From contig DATIDD010000001.1 of the NCBI GenBank assembly GCA_035456465.1, forward strand, positions 1 to 64,000: 64,000 nt of DNA. The letters run 5' to 3'. Both the position numbers and the translations under genes were made by a program. This DNA is from DATHTC01 sp035456465. Lineage in GTDB: Bacteria; Actinomycetota; Thermoleophilia; Gaiellales; Gaiellaceae. A model generated the notes under the pieces. It saw nothing but the letters and a program-made list of their open reading frames with translations. It had not been told where the DNA came from and searched no databases. Below are positions 47,916 to 56,246 of this stretch, one piece after another; position 1 is the first letter of the stretch, and every line of letters begins with the position of its first letter.

Positions 47916-50288
47916 CTAGGCGTACCGGAGCGCCTCCTCGGGCCTCGTCCGCGCCGCGCGGCGGACGGGCAGCGCGAGCACCACGAGCGCGATCACGACC
48001 GTGCCCGCGAGCGCGAGCCAGACGTTGACGAGCGGGAACTCGGGCACGAGGTCGACGTGCACGAACTCGTCCACGAACCACACGAGCAGGCGCATCAGCG
48101 CGTAGCCGACCGGGATCCCGGCGAGCCAGCCCGCGAGCGCGAGGACGAGCCCCTCGGTGAGGAAGATCCGCCGCACGTCGCGGGCGCGGGCGCCGACACA
48201 CCGGAGGATCCCGATCTCCCGGCGGCGCTCGAGCACGCTCATCGTCAGCGCGTTCGCCAACCCCACGGTGCTGATCGCGACGACGAGGAACCCGAGGACG
48301 GCGATCGACGTCATCACCGTGCCGAACATGCGCGCGTCGTCGGCCTCGCGCACGTAGAGGATCTCGGTGCCGACCTCGTACCCGGCCGAGGAGAGCGTGT
48401 CCTCCAGCCGGGTGGTGACCCGGTCGACGAACGCGTGGTCGGACGACGTCGCCCGCACCCACAGGTCGAAGTCGCGCGCGCGGCCGCCCCCCTGCAGGGC
48501 GTGCATCGTGGCGAGCGGGACGTAGACGGCGGTGCCCTCCTCCTGCGCGTTGTCGGCGATCCCGACGACGCGGAACGCCGCGGCCCCCGCGGCCGTGTCG
48601 AGGCGCACCCGGTCGCCGACGTCCACGCCGGCGACCTGCGCGAGCGACCGCTGGACGACGACGACGCGCGCGGCAGCGTCCTCCTCGGCCTGGGAGAACC
48701 AGCGCCCGTCCGTCACGTCGTGCCCGAACATCGTCCGCTGCCGGATCGCCCAGATGACCGCGTCCTCGTCGTCGAGCACGGCATCGGTGGCGAACATCGA
48801 CTCCACCGCGGCCACCCCCGGAGTGGCGCGGACGAGGGCGATCGCGCGGTCGTCGAGCCGCTGCGCACCGCGCGACACGACCTTGACGTCCTCGCCGTGC
48901 TCGTCCCACGACGCGTGGACCTTCGTGGAGGTCGCCGCCGCCAGGCCGAGGATCGCGAGCAGGTTGCCGACGGCGAGTGCGACGATCACCGCGGTCGCGA
49001 GGCCGCGCCGCTTGCGCCGCGCCGCGTTGCGCAGCCCGATCCCGACGGATCGCGGCAGGAACGTCGCGCGCCGGACGAGGCGGTCGGCGGCGTCGAGCGT
49101 CCCGGCCGCGGACCCGGTCGCCTCGAGCGCCTCGCGCAGGTCGACGCGGACGGCCCGGCGGATCGCCGGGAGCGCGGCGAGCGGCGGCGCGAGGAGCCCG
49201 ACCGCCGCGCTCGCGAGCAGCACGCGGACGTCGACCCCGGGCGTCACGTCGACGGCGAAGAAGGTCTCGCCGAGGAAGTCGACGAGCACGTTCGCGAGCA
49301 GGACCCCGAGCGCCGCGCCGACGACGGTGGCGGCGGCGCCGAGGAGCAGGGCGCTCGTCAGGTAGACCCGCGCGACCTGCCGCCGCCGCGCGCCGAGCGC
49401 CTTCATCACGCCGATCTCGCGCGTCTCCTCCGCGACGAGGGTCGTCATCGTGTTCGCGATCAGGACGACCGAGGAGAGCAGCGCGAGGATCGTGACCACG
49501 GAGAAGAAGTCGATGAAGAGCGTGAAGTTCTCCTTGCCCGGCCAGTACGTCGGCGCGCGCACCTCCGGCAGGTCGGTGAACCCCGCGAAGCCGCGGACGC
49601 CCGCGAGGACGTCCCGGACGGCGGCGGCCGTCGCGCGCGCGTCGGCGCCCTCGTCGAGGCGGAAGGCGAGCGAGGTGATGCCGCGGGCCCCGGTCAGGTC
49701 GGCGATCGTCGCGGCGTCCGCGTACAGCACGACCTCGCCGTCGTCCGTCACGTCCTGGCCGCCGCCGAGGCTGTGGCCGACGCCGCTGATCGGGAGCGTC
49801 TCCTCGCCGCCGCCGGGCGTGACGATCCGGACGGTGTCGCCGGCGCCCCCTCCGAACACGCCCTGGTTCGCGTTCTGCGCCTCGGTCAGCACCTCGCCGG
49901 GCCGCGGCCGCGCTCCGTCCTGCAGCCGGACGACGTCGACGCGCTGCGCGCCGAAGTCGCGGATCCCCTCGATGTACCCGTCTGCGCGACGCTCGCCCAC
50001 GTAGACGCGCGTGGCCACGGCGTACCGCGGCTCGACCGCGACGACGTGCGGCAGCCGCTCGAGCTGCTCCAGGGTCGCGTCGTCGAGCTCGAGCGGCTGC
50101 AGAGAAACGGTCAGGTTCGCCACCTGCCCCGCCGCGATCTCGTCCTGCATCGTCCGGTCGATCAGCGACGGCATCGCGTAGATCCCGACGCCTGCGACGG
50201 CGAGGGCCAGGGTGGCGATCGTGAAGGCCGCGCGCGCCTTGCGGCGTGTCAGGTCGCGGACGGACTTGCGGAGGACGGCGGTGCCCAC
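47916..50288 (-). CDS. MacB/FtsX-type ABC transporter permease, two-domain
   Basis: 790 residues, GTG start. N-terminal helix (AAFTIATLALAVAGVGIYAM), an outer MacB-like domain, three membrane helices with SVVTILALLSSVVLIANTMTT and the FtsX signature EIGVMKALGARRRQVARVYL; then a second copy with its own N-terminal helix, outer domain and REIGILRCVGARARDVRRIFL plus three helices. Eight helices in total. Such permeases drive mechanotransmission rather than classical transport: lipoprotein release, peptide or antibiotic efflux, or activation of cell-wall hydrolases. Paired with the ATPase 7 nt upstream. Confidence 0.9.
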   Translation of the reverse strand: MGTAVLRKSVRDLTRRKARAAFTIATLALAVAGVGIYAMPSLIDRTMQDEIAAGQVANLTVSLQPLELDDATLEQLERLPHVVAVEPRYAVATRVYVGERRADGYIEGIRDFGAQRVDVVRLQDGARPRPGEVLTEAQNANQGVFGGGAGDTVRIVTPGGGEETLPISGVGHSLGGGQDVTDDGEVVLYADAATIADLTGARGITSLAFRLDEGADARATAAAVRDVLAGVRGFAGFTDLPEVRAPTYWPGKENFTLFIDFFSVVTILALLSSVVLIANTMTTLVAEETREIGVMKALGARRRQVARVYLTSALLLGAAATVVGAALGVLLANVLVDFLGETFFAVDVTPGVDVRVLLASAAVGLLAPPLAALPAIRRAVRVDLREALEATGSAAGTLDAADRLVRRATFLPRSVGIGLRNAARRKRRGLATAVIVALAVGNLLAILGLAAATSTKVHASWDEHGEDVKVVSRGAQRLDDRAIALVRATPGVAAVESMFATDAVLDDEDAVIWAIRQRTMFGHDVTDGRWFSQAEEDAAARVVVVQRSLAQVAGVDVGDRVRLDTAAGAAAFRVVGIADNAQEEGTAVYVPLATMHALQGGGRARDFDLWVRATSSDHAFVDRVTTRLEDTLSSAGYEVGTEILYVREADDARMFGTVMTSIAVLGFLVVAISTVGLANALTMSVLERRREIGILRCVGARARDVRRIFLTEGLVLALAGWLAGIPVGYALMRLLVWFVDEFVHVDLVPEFPLVNVWLALAGTVVIALVVLALPVRRAARTRPEEALRYA

Positions 50289-50295
50289 GCCCGCC

Positions 50296-51018
50296 TCAGC
50301 CGTCGACGACGACGCCGTCGCGGATCGTGACGACGCGGTGCGCCTGCTGCGCCAGCTGCGGGTCGTGCGTCACGAACAGCACCGTCTTCCGCGCCTCGTT
50401 CAGGCGCCGGAACAGCAGGAACATCTCGGCAGCCGTCGCGGTGTCGAGGTTGCCCGTCGGCTCGTCGCCGACGACGAGCTTCGGGTCGGCCGCGAGCGCC
50501 CGCGCGATCGCGACGCGCTGCTGCTCCCCGCCGGACAGCTCGGCGGGAAGGTGGTCGACCTTGTCGCCGAGGCCGACGAGCTCGAGGTTGTGGCGCGCCC
50601 GCTCGAAGCGCTCGCGCCTCGACCCGCGGCGGGCGAAGTCGAGCGGCAGCACCGCGTTCTCGAGCGCGCTCAGGGTCGGCAGCAGCTGGAAGAACTGGAA
50701 CACGATGCCGACGTTCGCGCCGCGCCAGACCGCGAGCTCCTCCTCGCTCAGCTCGTCGAGCCGGCGTCCGTCGACCGTCACCGTGCCGGTCGTCGGGCGG
50801 TCGATCCCCGTGACGAGGTTCAGGATCGTGGTCTTGCCGCTGCCGGACGGGCCGACGACCGCGACGAGCTCGCCCTCCGCGATCGTCAGGTCGACGCCGC
50901 GCAGCGCGCGATAGTCGACGCGGCCCATCCGGTAGACCTTCTCGACCCCGCGCAGCTCGATCAGCGGCGCGGGGACGACCGGCACGCGCGACCGCTGCTC
51001 GGCAGCGGTCGCCGTCAT
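50296..51018 (-). CDS. MacB/LolD-type ABC transporter ATP-binding protein
   Basis: 240 residues. Walker A GPSGSGKTT, Q-loop FQFFQLLPTLSALENA, signature LSGGEQQRVAIARAL, Walker B LVVGDEPTGNLD and FVTHD. The GDEPTGNLD form is usual for the MacB/LolD/FtsE group. Note G instead of a fourth hydrophobic residue before DE. Partner of the two-domain permease. ATG overlaps the upstream 2TM gene by ATGA. Confidence 0.92.
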   Translation of the reverse strand: MTATAAEQRSRVPVVPAPLIELRGVEKVYRMGRVDYRALRGVDLTIAEGELVAVVGPSGSGKTTILNLVTGIDRPTTGTVTVDGRRLDELSEEELAVWRGANVGIVFQFFQLLPTLSALENAVLPLDFARRGSRRERFERARHNLELVGLGDKVDHLPAELSGGEQQRVAIARALAADPKLVVGDEPTGNLDTATAAEMFLLFRRLNEARKTVLFVTHDPQLAQQAHRVVTIRDGVVVDG

Positions 51019-51395
51019 CGCGACGCTCGCAGTCGCTCGACCTCCCGCGCGATCTCGTCCGTCGTCGGCGGCCGGCGGAAGTACGTCCTCAGCGCGTCGA
51101 ACGCGAGGATCGTCCCCCACACGAGGAACACCCAGACGATCCACGGGTCCCAGTTGCCGGGGGCGCCGTCGTCGGGCGTGAACCTGGACGGCCAGGTGTT
51201 GTCCTCGAAGTACTCGGTCAGCACCCACACGACCGTCAGCACCGGCATCGCGACGGCGAAGATCGCCGCATGGAGCTTGAAGCTCCGCACGCGCTCGAGC
51301 TGCTCGCGGGCCAGGGCGCGGAGGTCGTCGTCCAGAGCCGGCACCACCGGCTCGGCCTTCGCCCCGTTCGTCCTGGTGGCGGTCTCGGGCACCAT
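51015..51395 (-). CDS. 2TM-domain small membrane protein
   Basis: 126 residues. A short helical region (LRALAREQLERVRSFKLHAAIF) leads into two membrane helices (AAIFAVAMPVLTVVWVL and PWIVWVFLVWGTILAFDAL) and a basic tail (RRPPTTDEIAREVERL). This is the 2TM domain found fused to histidine kinases or alone beside ABC genes; role unknown. ATG 51395 is chosen because AGGAGG lies 9 nt upstream. First gene of the 2TM-ATPase-permease operon. Confidence 0.75.
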   Translation of the reverse strand: MVPETATRTNGAKAEPVVPALDDDLRALAREQLERVRSFKLHAAIFAVAMPVLTVVWVLTEYFEDNTWPSRFTPDDGAPGNWDPWIVWVFLVWGTILAFDALRTYFRRPPTTDEIAREVERLRASR

Positions 51396-51481
51396 CACCC
51401 ACCACCTCCTCTCGGGCTCGGTCGAAGGGTCGTCCACCGGGCCCGGACGAGGATCGGGGAGTTCCCCGATTTCCCGCGACC

Positions 51482-51487
51482 TAGACT
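51482..51487 (+). promoter_or_regulatory. -10 box of a probable leaderless promoter (pdtaR)
   Basis: TAGACT, 6 nt before the GTG at 51494; the same hexamer and spacing as at ppa. Confidence 0.5.
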
Positions 51488-51493
51488 CCTCAC

Positions 51494-52060
51494 GTGAAGA
51501 TCCTGATCGCGGAGGACGAGACGCTGATCCGGCTCGACCTGCGCGACCTGCTCGAGCGGGCCGGCTTCGACGTGTGCGCCGAGGCGAAGGACGGCGAGGA
51601 GGCGGTCGCGCTCGCCGCCAGCGAACGGCCGGACCTCGCGATTCTCGACGTGAAGATGCCGCGGCTGGACGGGATCGAGGCCGCTCGCCGGATCCTCGAG
51701 GAGCGGGCGATCCCGATCGTGATGCTGACGGCCTACGGCCAGGACGAGCTCGTCTCGCGCGCCGTCGAGGCCGGCGTGTTCGGCTACCTCGTCAAGCCGT
51801 TCCGCGAGTCGGACCTGCTGCCGGCGATCAGGACCGCCCGCGCGCGCCACGAGGAGCTCGCGGCGCTCCGCGAGGAGGCGGACTCGCTCGCCGAGGCGCT
51901 CGCAGCGCGCAAGGCGATCGAGCGCGCGAAGGGGCTCCTGATGGAGAAGGAGGGCCTGTCCGAGCAGGACGCGTTCGCCCGGCTTCGAAAGGCGAGCCAG
52001 GTGTCGGGACGGCCGCTGCGCGTGATCGCGGAGGCCGTCGTCGAGACGCTTCAGGGCTGA
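51494..52060 (+). CDS. pdtaR: Response regulator with ANTAR RNA-binding domain, PdtaR-like
   Basis: 188 residues. Receiver domain with E7-D8, phospho-acceptor D52 in LAILDVKMPRLDG, T in VMLTAYGQ and K in GYLVKPF. A coiled-coil linker (EELAALREEADSLAEALAARK) leads to the ANTAR domain AIERAKGLLMEKEGLSEQDAFARLRKAS. ANTAR domains bind paired RNA hairpins with 6-nt loops and prevent termination or block ribosome binding. The phospho-donor is probably the PdtaS-like kinase at 46064. The ends of this gene and the Nudix gene overlap by 10 nt. Confidence 0.93.
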   Translation: MKILIAEDETLIRLDLRDLLERAGFDVCAEAKDGEEAVALAASERPDLAILDVKMPRLDGIEAARRILEERAIPIVMLTAYGQDELVSRAVEAGVFGYLVKPFRESDLLPAIRTARARHEELAALREEADSLAEALAARKAIERAKGLLMEKEGLSEQDAFARLRKASQVSGRPLRVIAEAVVETLQG

Positions 52061-52584
52061 GCGAGGAACGCCAGGAACCAGAGCAGGGCGGTCAGCGAGT
52101 AGCCGTCCGTGACCTGCCCGTCGGCGATCAGCGCGCGCACGCCGTCGAGCGGCACCCACTCCACCCGCTCGGCCTCGTCCACGTCCGGGTCGCCCTCCTC
52201 GAGGGCCGCCTCGGCGAGGAACACGTGGAAGGTCTGGTCGACGCCGCCGGGTGCAGGGTGGTACGAGAACAGCTGCCGCAGCCGGCCCGGGCGCCAGCCG
52301 GTCTCCTCGAGCGTCTCGCGCGCGGCCGCTTCGGCGGGCGTCTCGCCCTCGTCCACGCGGCCGCCGGGGATCTCCCAGCCCCACGAGTCGGTGACGAAGC
52401 GGTGGCGGCGCAGGAGCAGGACGCCGCGGGCGGGGTCGTGGACGACCGCGGCCGCCGCCTCGCGCGGGATCCGCAGCACGTGGTGCTCGAAGCGCGCGCC
52501 CGAGGGGAGCTCGACGTCGACGAGCCGGAGGCTCATCCACTCGCTCTCGTAGAGGGAGCGCTCGCCATGCACGGTCCAGCGCAC
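52051..52584 (-). CDS. Nudix hydrolase, ADP-ribose pyrophosphatase type
   Basis: 177 residues. Nudix box GGRVDEGETPAEAAARETLEET is complete (GxxxxxExxxxxxxREUxEExGU, ending GW). Upstream WEIPGG and the N-terminal beta region (VELPSGARFEHHVLRI) are typical of ADP-ribose pyrophosphatases. It would cleave ADP-ribose or a similar nucleoside diphosphate sugar. GTG 52584 is preferred over an earlier GTG because TACCCT lies 7 nt before it. Confidence 0.88.
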   Translation of the reverse strand: MRWTVHGERSLYESEWMSLRLVDVELPSGARFEHHVLRIPREAAAAVVHDPARGVLLLRRHRFVTDSWGWEIPGGRVDEGETPAEAAARETLEETGWRPGRLRQLFSYHPAPGGVDQTFHVFLAEAALEEGDPDVDEAERVEWVPLDGVRALIADGQVTDGYSLTALLWFLAFLAQP

Positions 52585-52591
52585 GCGTGGG

Positions 52592-52597
52592 AGGGTA
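52592..52597 (-). promoter_or_regulatory. -10 box of a probable leaderless promoter (Nudix)
   Basis: TACCCT on the minus strand, 7 nt before the GTG at 52584. Confidence 0.45.
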
Positions 52598-52602
52598 CGT
52601 GC

Positions 52603-52986
52603 GTGGACCACGTCGAGCGGATCCGCGACCTCTTCCGCGCGTGGCTGGAGCGGGACGCGCTCACGGTGGCGCGGGTGATCGGCGACGACGTCGTCTGGCG
52701 TGTCCCGGGCCGCAGCGCGATGGCCGGCGAGTATCGCGGCCGCGCGGAGATCTTCCCCTTCCTGCGGCGCACGGCCGAGCTCACCGGCGGTACGTACCGC
52801 GCCGAGCTCGTCGACGTCTGGGGCGGCGACGAGGTGGTGGTCGGCCTCTACCGCGCGATCGGGACGCGGGACGGTCGCACGCTCGACATCCCGCAGGCGC
52901 TCGTGTTCCGCTTCGAGGACGACGAGCTCCGCGAGGTGCTCGCGGTGCCGGGCGACCCCGGTGCCTTCGACGCCTTCTGGGCGTGA
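52603..52986 (+). CDS. SnoaL/NTF2-like protein
   Basis: 127 residues. VERIRDLFRAWLERDALTVARV then IGDDVVWRVPGRSAMAGEYRGRA and LRRTAELTGGTYRAELVDVWG follow the helix-sheet pattern of SnoaL-like (NTF2 fold) proteins: polyketide cyclases, isomerases or ligand-binding proteins. Catalytic residues cannot be assigned. GTG 52603 is a family-based choice; an ATG at 52567 in the same frame is possible but overlaps the Nudix start. Divergent from the Nudix gene. Confidence 0.75.
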   Translation: MDHVERIRDLFRAWLERDALTVARVIGDDVVWRVPGRSAMAGEYRGRAEIFPFLRRTAELTGGTYRAELVDVWGGDEVVVGLYRAIGTRDGRTLDIPQALVFRFEDDELREVLAVPGDPGAFDAFWA

Positions 52987-52993
52987 CGCGCGC

Positions 52994-54892
52994 TCAGGGC
53001 ACGCGTCCGGCCGTCGTCTGCTGCGCCTCGAACAGCTGCTCCCAGCGGCTCATCAGGCGCTGCAGCTCGTCACGGGCCGCGCGGTGGGCGGCGAGGACGT
53101 CGGCGTCGGTCCAGTCCTCGGCCAGCCGCCGCTCGAGCTCGGCGACCTCGGTTTCCCGCGCGGCGATGTCGGCCTCGACGCGCTCGAGCTCTGACGGGCG
53201 CTTCCGAGCCGGGCGCGGCGCCTCCTTCGGCTTCTCCTTGCGCTGCCGCTCCGGCTTCGGCGCGGCTTCCCGCTCGGCGCGGACGCGAAGGAGGTCGGCC
53301 CAGCCGCCGTCGTAGGAGCGGACGGTCCCGTCCTCGATCGCGAGCGTGCGCTCGGCGACGGCGTCGAGCAGCGCGCGGTCGTGCGAGACGAGCAGCACCG
53401 TGCCGGGGAAGTCCTCGAGCGCCGCCTCGAGCGCCTCGCGCGACTCGAGGTCGAGGTGGTTCGTGGGCTCGTCGAGCACCAGGAAGTTCGCGCCGGAGGC
53501 CACGACGTGCGCGAGCGCGAGGCGCCGCCGCTCGCCGCCGGAGAGCACCGACACGGACTTCTCGTGCGCGTCCCAGCCGGAGAACAGGAAGCGGCCCAGG
53601 AGATGCTGCGCGTGCGGCCGCGACAGCCCGGTCGCCGCCTGCGTGCAGTCGAGCACCGACTTGGTGAGGTCGAGCTCGACCTCCTGCTGGGAGAAGTAGG
53701 CCGGGATCACGCCGTGGCCGAGCCTCGAGCGGCCGGCCTGCGGGTCCCGGCGGCCGAGCAGCGTCTCGAGCAGCGTCGTCTTGCCGCTGCCGTTCGGGCC
53801 GACGAGGGCGACGTGCTCGCCGCGCTCGATCGCGAGCGAGACGTCCTGGACGAGCGTGCGCCCGCCGACGCCGACCTCGAGCCCGACCGTCTCGACCACC
53901 GTGCGGCCGCTGCGCGGCGGGTCGAGGAAGCCGAAGCCGAGCTTGCGCGACCGGCGCGTGAGCAGCGCCGCCTCGGACGACGCCGCCCGGCGCTCCTGCT
54001 CGAGCCGCCCGATCTGCGTCAGCTTCGCCTGAGCCTGCTTCGCCTTCGTCTTCTTGTAGCGGAACCGCTGCACGAACCGGTCGAGCCGGGCGATGTCCGC
54101 GGCGACGCGCTCCGCCGTCTTCTGCGCATGCGCCGCCCGCTCCGCCTTCTCGCGCCGCCATTCGTGCCACGGGCCGGCGAAGTACGTCGAGCGCCCCGCC
54201 TCCAGCTCGACCGTCGCGCTCGTCACCGCCTCGAGGAACCAGCGGTCGTGGGCGACGAGGATCACGGCCGCGTCGAGGTCGGCGAGCTCCTGCTCCAGCC
54301 ACTCGAGCGAGGCGACGTCGAGGTGGTTGGTCGGCTCGTCGAGGAGCAGGAGGTCGGGGTCGCCGCCCAGCGCCCGCGCGAGCGACGCGCGCGTCAGCTC
54401 CCCGCCCGAGAAGCTCTGCAGCGGCCGGTCGAGGTGCTCGTCCCGGAACCCGAGGCCGCGCAGCACCGCGGTCTGGCGCTCGCGCCAAGCGTAGCCGCCG
54501 GCGTGCTCGAGCCGGCCCTGCGCGTCGGCGTAGCGCCGGAGCGTCCCGGCGCCGTGGTCGCCGTCGGCCATCGCGCGCTCCAGGTGCCGCAGCTCCTCCT
54601 CGAGCGCGACGAGGTCGGAGGCGCCGGACAGGACGTACTCGCGCAGCGTCTGGGCCCGCTCGAGCGGCGGGCGCTGGTCGTGGAGCGCGACGCGGGCGCC
54701 CTTCTGGAGCGCGAGCTCGCCGCCGTGCAGCTCCGTCTCGCCTGCGAGCGCGCGGAGGAGCGTGGTCTTCCCGGCGCCGTTCGGGCCCGAGAGCGCGACG
54801 CGGTCGCGCCGCTCGACCTTGAAGGAGACGCCGTCGAACAGGACGCTCCCGGCGAGCTCCTTGCGCAGGTTGGAGGCGATCACGACGGCCAC
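52994..54892 (-). CDS. ABC-F family ATPase
   Basis: 632 residues, no membrane segments. Two ATP-binding domains: Walker A GPNGAGKTT with signature FSGGELTRASLARAL, and GPNGSGKTT with LSGGERRRLALAH; both Walker B strings read LDEPTNHLD. The linker between them has YKKTKAKQAQAKLTQI, the P-site tRNA interaction motif region, and a C-terminal coiled coil (ELERVEADIAARETEVAELERR) follows. ABC-F proteins act on ribosomes in translation control or antibiotic protection. GTG 54892 fits TACCCT 8 nt upstream and begins 3 codons before the conserved VIASNLRKEL. Confidence 0.9.
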   Translation of the reverse strand: MAVVIASNLRKELAGSVLFDGVSFKVERRDRVALSGPNGAGKTTLLRALAGETELHGGELALQKGARVALHDQRPPLERAQTLREYVLSGASDLVALEEELRHLERAMADGDHGAGTLRRYADAQGRLEHAGGYAWRERQTAVLRGLGFRDEHLDRPLQSFSGGELTRASLARALGGDPDLLLLDEPTNHLDVASLEWLEQELADLDAAVILVAHDRWFLEAVTSATVELEAGRSTYFAGPWHEWRREKAERAAHAQKTAERVAADIARLDRFVQRFRYKKTKAKQAQAKLTQIGRLEQERRAASSEAALLTRRSRKLGFGFLDPPRSGRTVVETVGLEVGVGGRTLVQDVSLAIERGEHVALVGPNGSGKTTLLETLLGRRDPQAGRSRLGHGVIPAYFSQQEVELDLTKSVLDCTQAATGLSRPHAQHLLGRFLFSGWDAHEKSVSVLSGGERRRLALAHVVASGANFLVLDEPTNHLDLESREALEAALEDFPGTVLLVSHDRALLDAVAERTLAIEDGTVRSYDGGWADLLRVRAEREAAPKPERQRKEKPKEAPRPARKRPSELERVEADIAARETEVAELERRLAEDWTDADVLAAHRAARDELQRLMSRWEQLFEAQQTTAGRVP

Positions 54893-54900
54893 GGGATGGA

Positions 54901-54906
54901 AGGGTA
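54901..54906 (-). promoter_or_regulatory. -10 box of a probable leaderless promoter (ABC-F)
   Basis: TACCCT on the minus strand, 8 nt before the GTG at 54892. Confidence 0.45.
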
Positions 54907-54911
54907 GAGAC

Positions 54912-56246
54912 GTGCGCGTGATCGGACTCGACGTCGGCACCTCCTCGGCCCGCGCGCTCGTCTACGACGAGGAGGGACGCCGGGTCGAGGGCGCGGGCGC
55001 GCAGGTCGGCTACACCGCGGCGCGCGGCCATTCGGGACGCCTCGGCGTGCTCGACGCGGAGGAGCTCGTGGCTCTGAGCCACGAAGTCCTCGCCGAGGCA
55101 CGGCGCGAGGCCGGGGGGCCCGTCGACGCGGTCGGGAGCTCCTGCTTCTGGCACTCGCTCGTCGCGCTCGACCGGCGGGGCCGGCCGCTCACGGGGGTGC
55201 TCACCTGGCGCGACAGCCGCTCGGCTCCCGACGCCGAGGCGCTGCGGCGACGGCTCGACGCGGACCTCGTGCATGCGCGCACCGGGTGCCCGCTGCACGC
55301 GAGCTTCTGGCCGGCGAAGCTGGCCTGGCTCGCGCGCGAGGAGCCGGAGGCGTTCGCGGCCGCCGCGCGCTTCGCCTCGTTCCCCGACCTGCTCGTGGAT
55401 CCCGCCCGGACGAGCGTCTCGATGGCTTCGGGAACCGGGTTGCTGGACGCGCGGACGCTGCGGTGGGACGACGAGCTCCTCGCCGCGCTCGCCGTCGACC
55501 CTGCGCGGCTCCCGGCCGTCGACGACGACCCCGCGCTCGCGATCGGCGACGGCGCCGCGTCGAACCTCGGCACCGGCACCCCCGTCACGCTCAGCATCGG
55601 CACGTCGGGCGCGCTGCGGGTGCTCGGAGCCGGGGAGCCGGTGCACGTGCCCGGGCTCTTCGTCCTCCGGGTCGACCGCGACCGCTGGGTCCAGGGTGGG
55701 TCGCTGTCCGACGGCGGCAACCTCCACGACTGGCTCGAGCGGACGCTGCGGCTGGGAGCTCGTGGCTCTGAGCCACTAAGTCGCCGTCCGCCGGACGCGC
55801 ACGGTCTCACCTTCCTGGCCCTCCTCGGCGGCGAGCGCGCGCCGGGCTGGCACGCCGGCGCGCGCGGGGCGGTGGCCGGGCTGACGTTCGAGACCACGCC
55901 GGCCGACCTGCTGCAGGCGGCGCTGGAGGGTGTCGCCTTCCGGTTCGCGGAGATCGCCGACCTGCTCGGCGTGGACACGATCACGGCCACGGGGAAGGCG
56001 ACCGCGAACGACGACTGGCTGCAGATCCTGGCGGACGTGCTGGAGCGGCCCGTCGTCCGCTCGCCCGTCGTCGAGGCCTCCGCGCGCGGCGCGGCGGTGC
56101 ACGCGCTCGAGTCGCTCGGCGCGTCGCCCTCGCCGCCACCTCCCGGTCCGACGTTCCAGCCGAGGCCGGAACGGAGAGAGGCATATCGTTCGGCACGGGT
56201 GAGGCAACGGAGGCTCTATCGAGCGGTCACGGAGGACGGCGCGTGA
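54912..56246 (+). CDS. FGGY-family sugar kinase, possibly gluconokinase
   Basis: 444 residues, GTG start, slightly short for the family (480-500). N-terminal phosphate loop VIGLDVGTSSARALVYDEEG; SIGTSGALRVLG is the second phosphate motif; GLTFLALLGGERAPGWHAGARG and ITATGKATANDDWLQILADVLE form the C-terminal ATP-binding half. FGGY kinases phosphorylate gluconate, xylulose, glycerol or ribulose. First gene of an operon with gnd, so gluconate to 6-phosphogluconate would feed directly into it; xylulose would feed Tkt. Which one cannot be told. A 28-nt piece of the gene is repeated within it (55061 and 55755). Confidence 0.82.
   Translation: MRVIGLDVGTSSARALVYDEEGRRVEGAGAQVGYTAARGHSGRLGVLDAEELVALSHEVLAEARREAGGPVDAVGSSCFWHSLVALDRRGRPLTGVLTWRDSRSAPDAEALRRRLDADLVHARTGCPLHASFWPAKLAWLAREEPEAFAAAARFASFPDLLVDPARTSVSMASGTGLLDARTLRWDDELLAALAVDPARLPAVDDDPALAIGDGAASNLGTGTPVTLSIGTSGALRVLGAGEPVHVPGLFVLRVDRDRWVQGGSLSDGGNLHDWLERTLRLGARGSEPLSRRPPDAHGLTFLALLGGERAPGWHAGARGAVAGLTFETTPADLLQAALEGVAFRFAEIADLLGVDTITATGKATANDDWLQILADVLERPVVRSPVVEASARGAAVHALESLGASPSPPPPGPTFQPRPERREAYRSARVRQRRLYRAVTEDGA
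55061..55088 (+). repeat. Intragenic 28-nt repeat, copy 1
   Basis: Bases 55061-55082 are identical to 55755-55776; after one mismatch AAGTC matches too. Contains the near-palindrome GTGGCTCTGAGCCAC. In frame it encodes EELVALSHEV, which fits the family. Confidence 0.75.
55755..55782 (+). repeat. Intragenic 28-nt repeat, copy 2
   Basis: Second copy, read in a different frame (GARGSEPLSR), in a loop before the conserved GLTFLALLGGERAPGW. This looks like the inserted copy. Confidence 0.75.
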
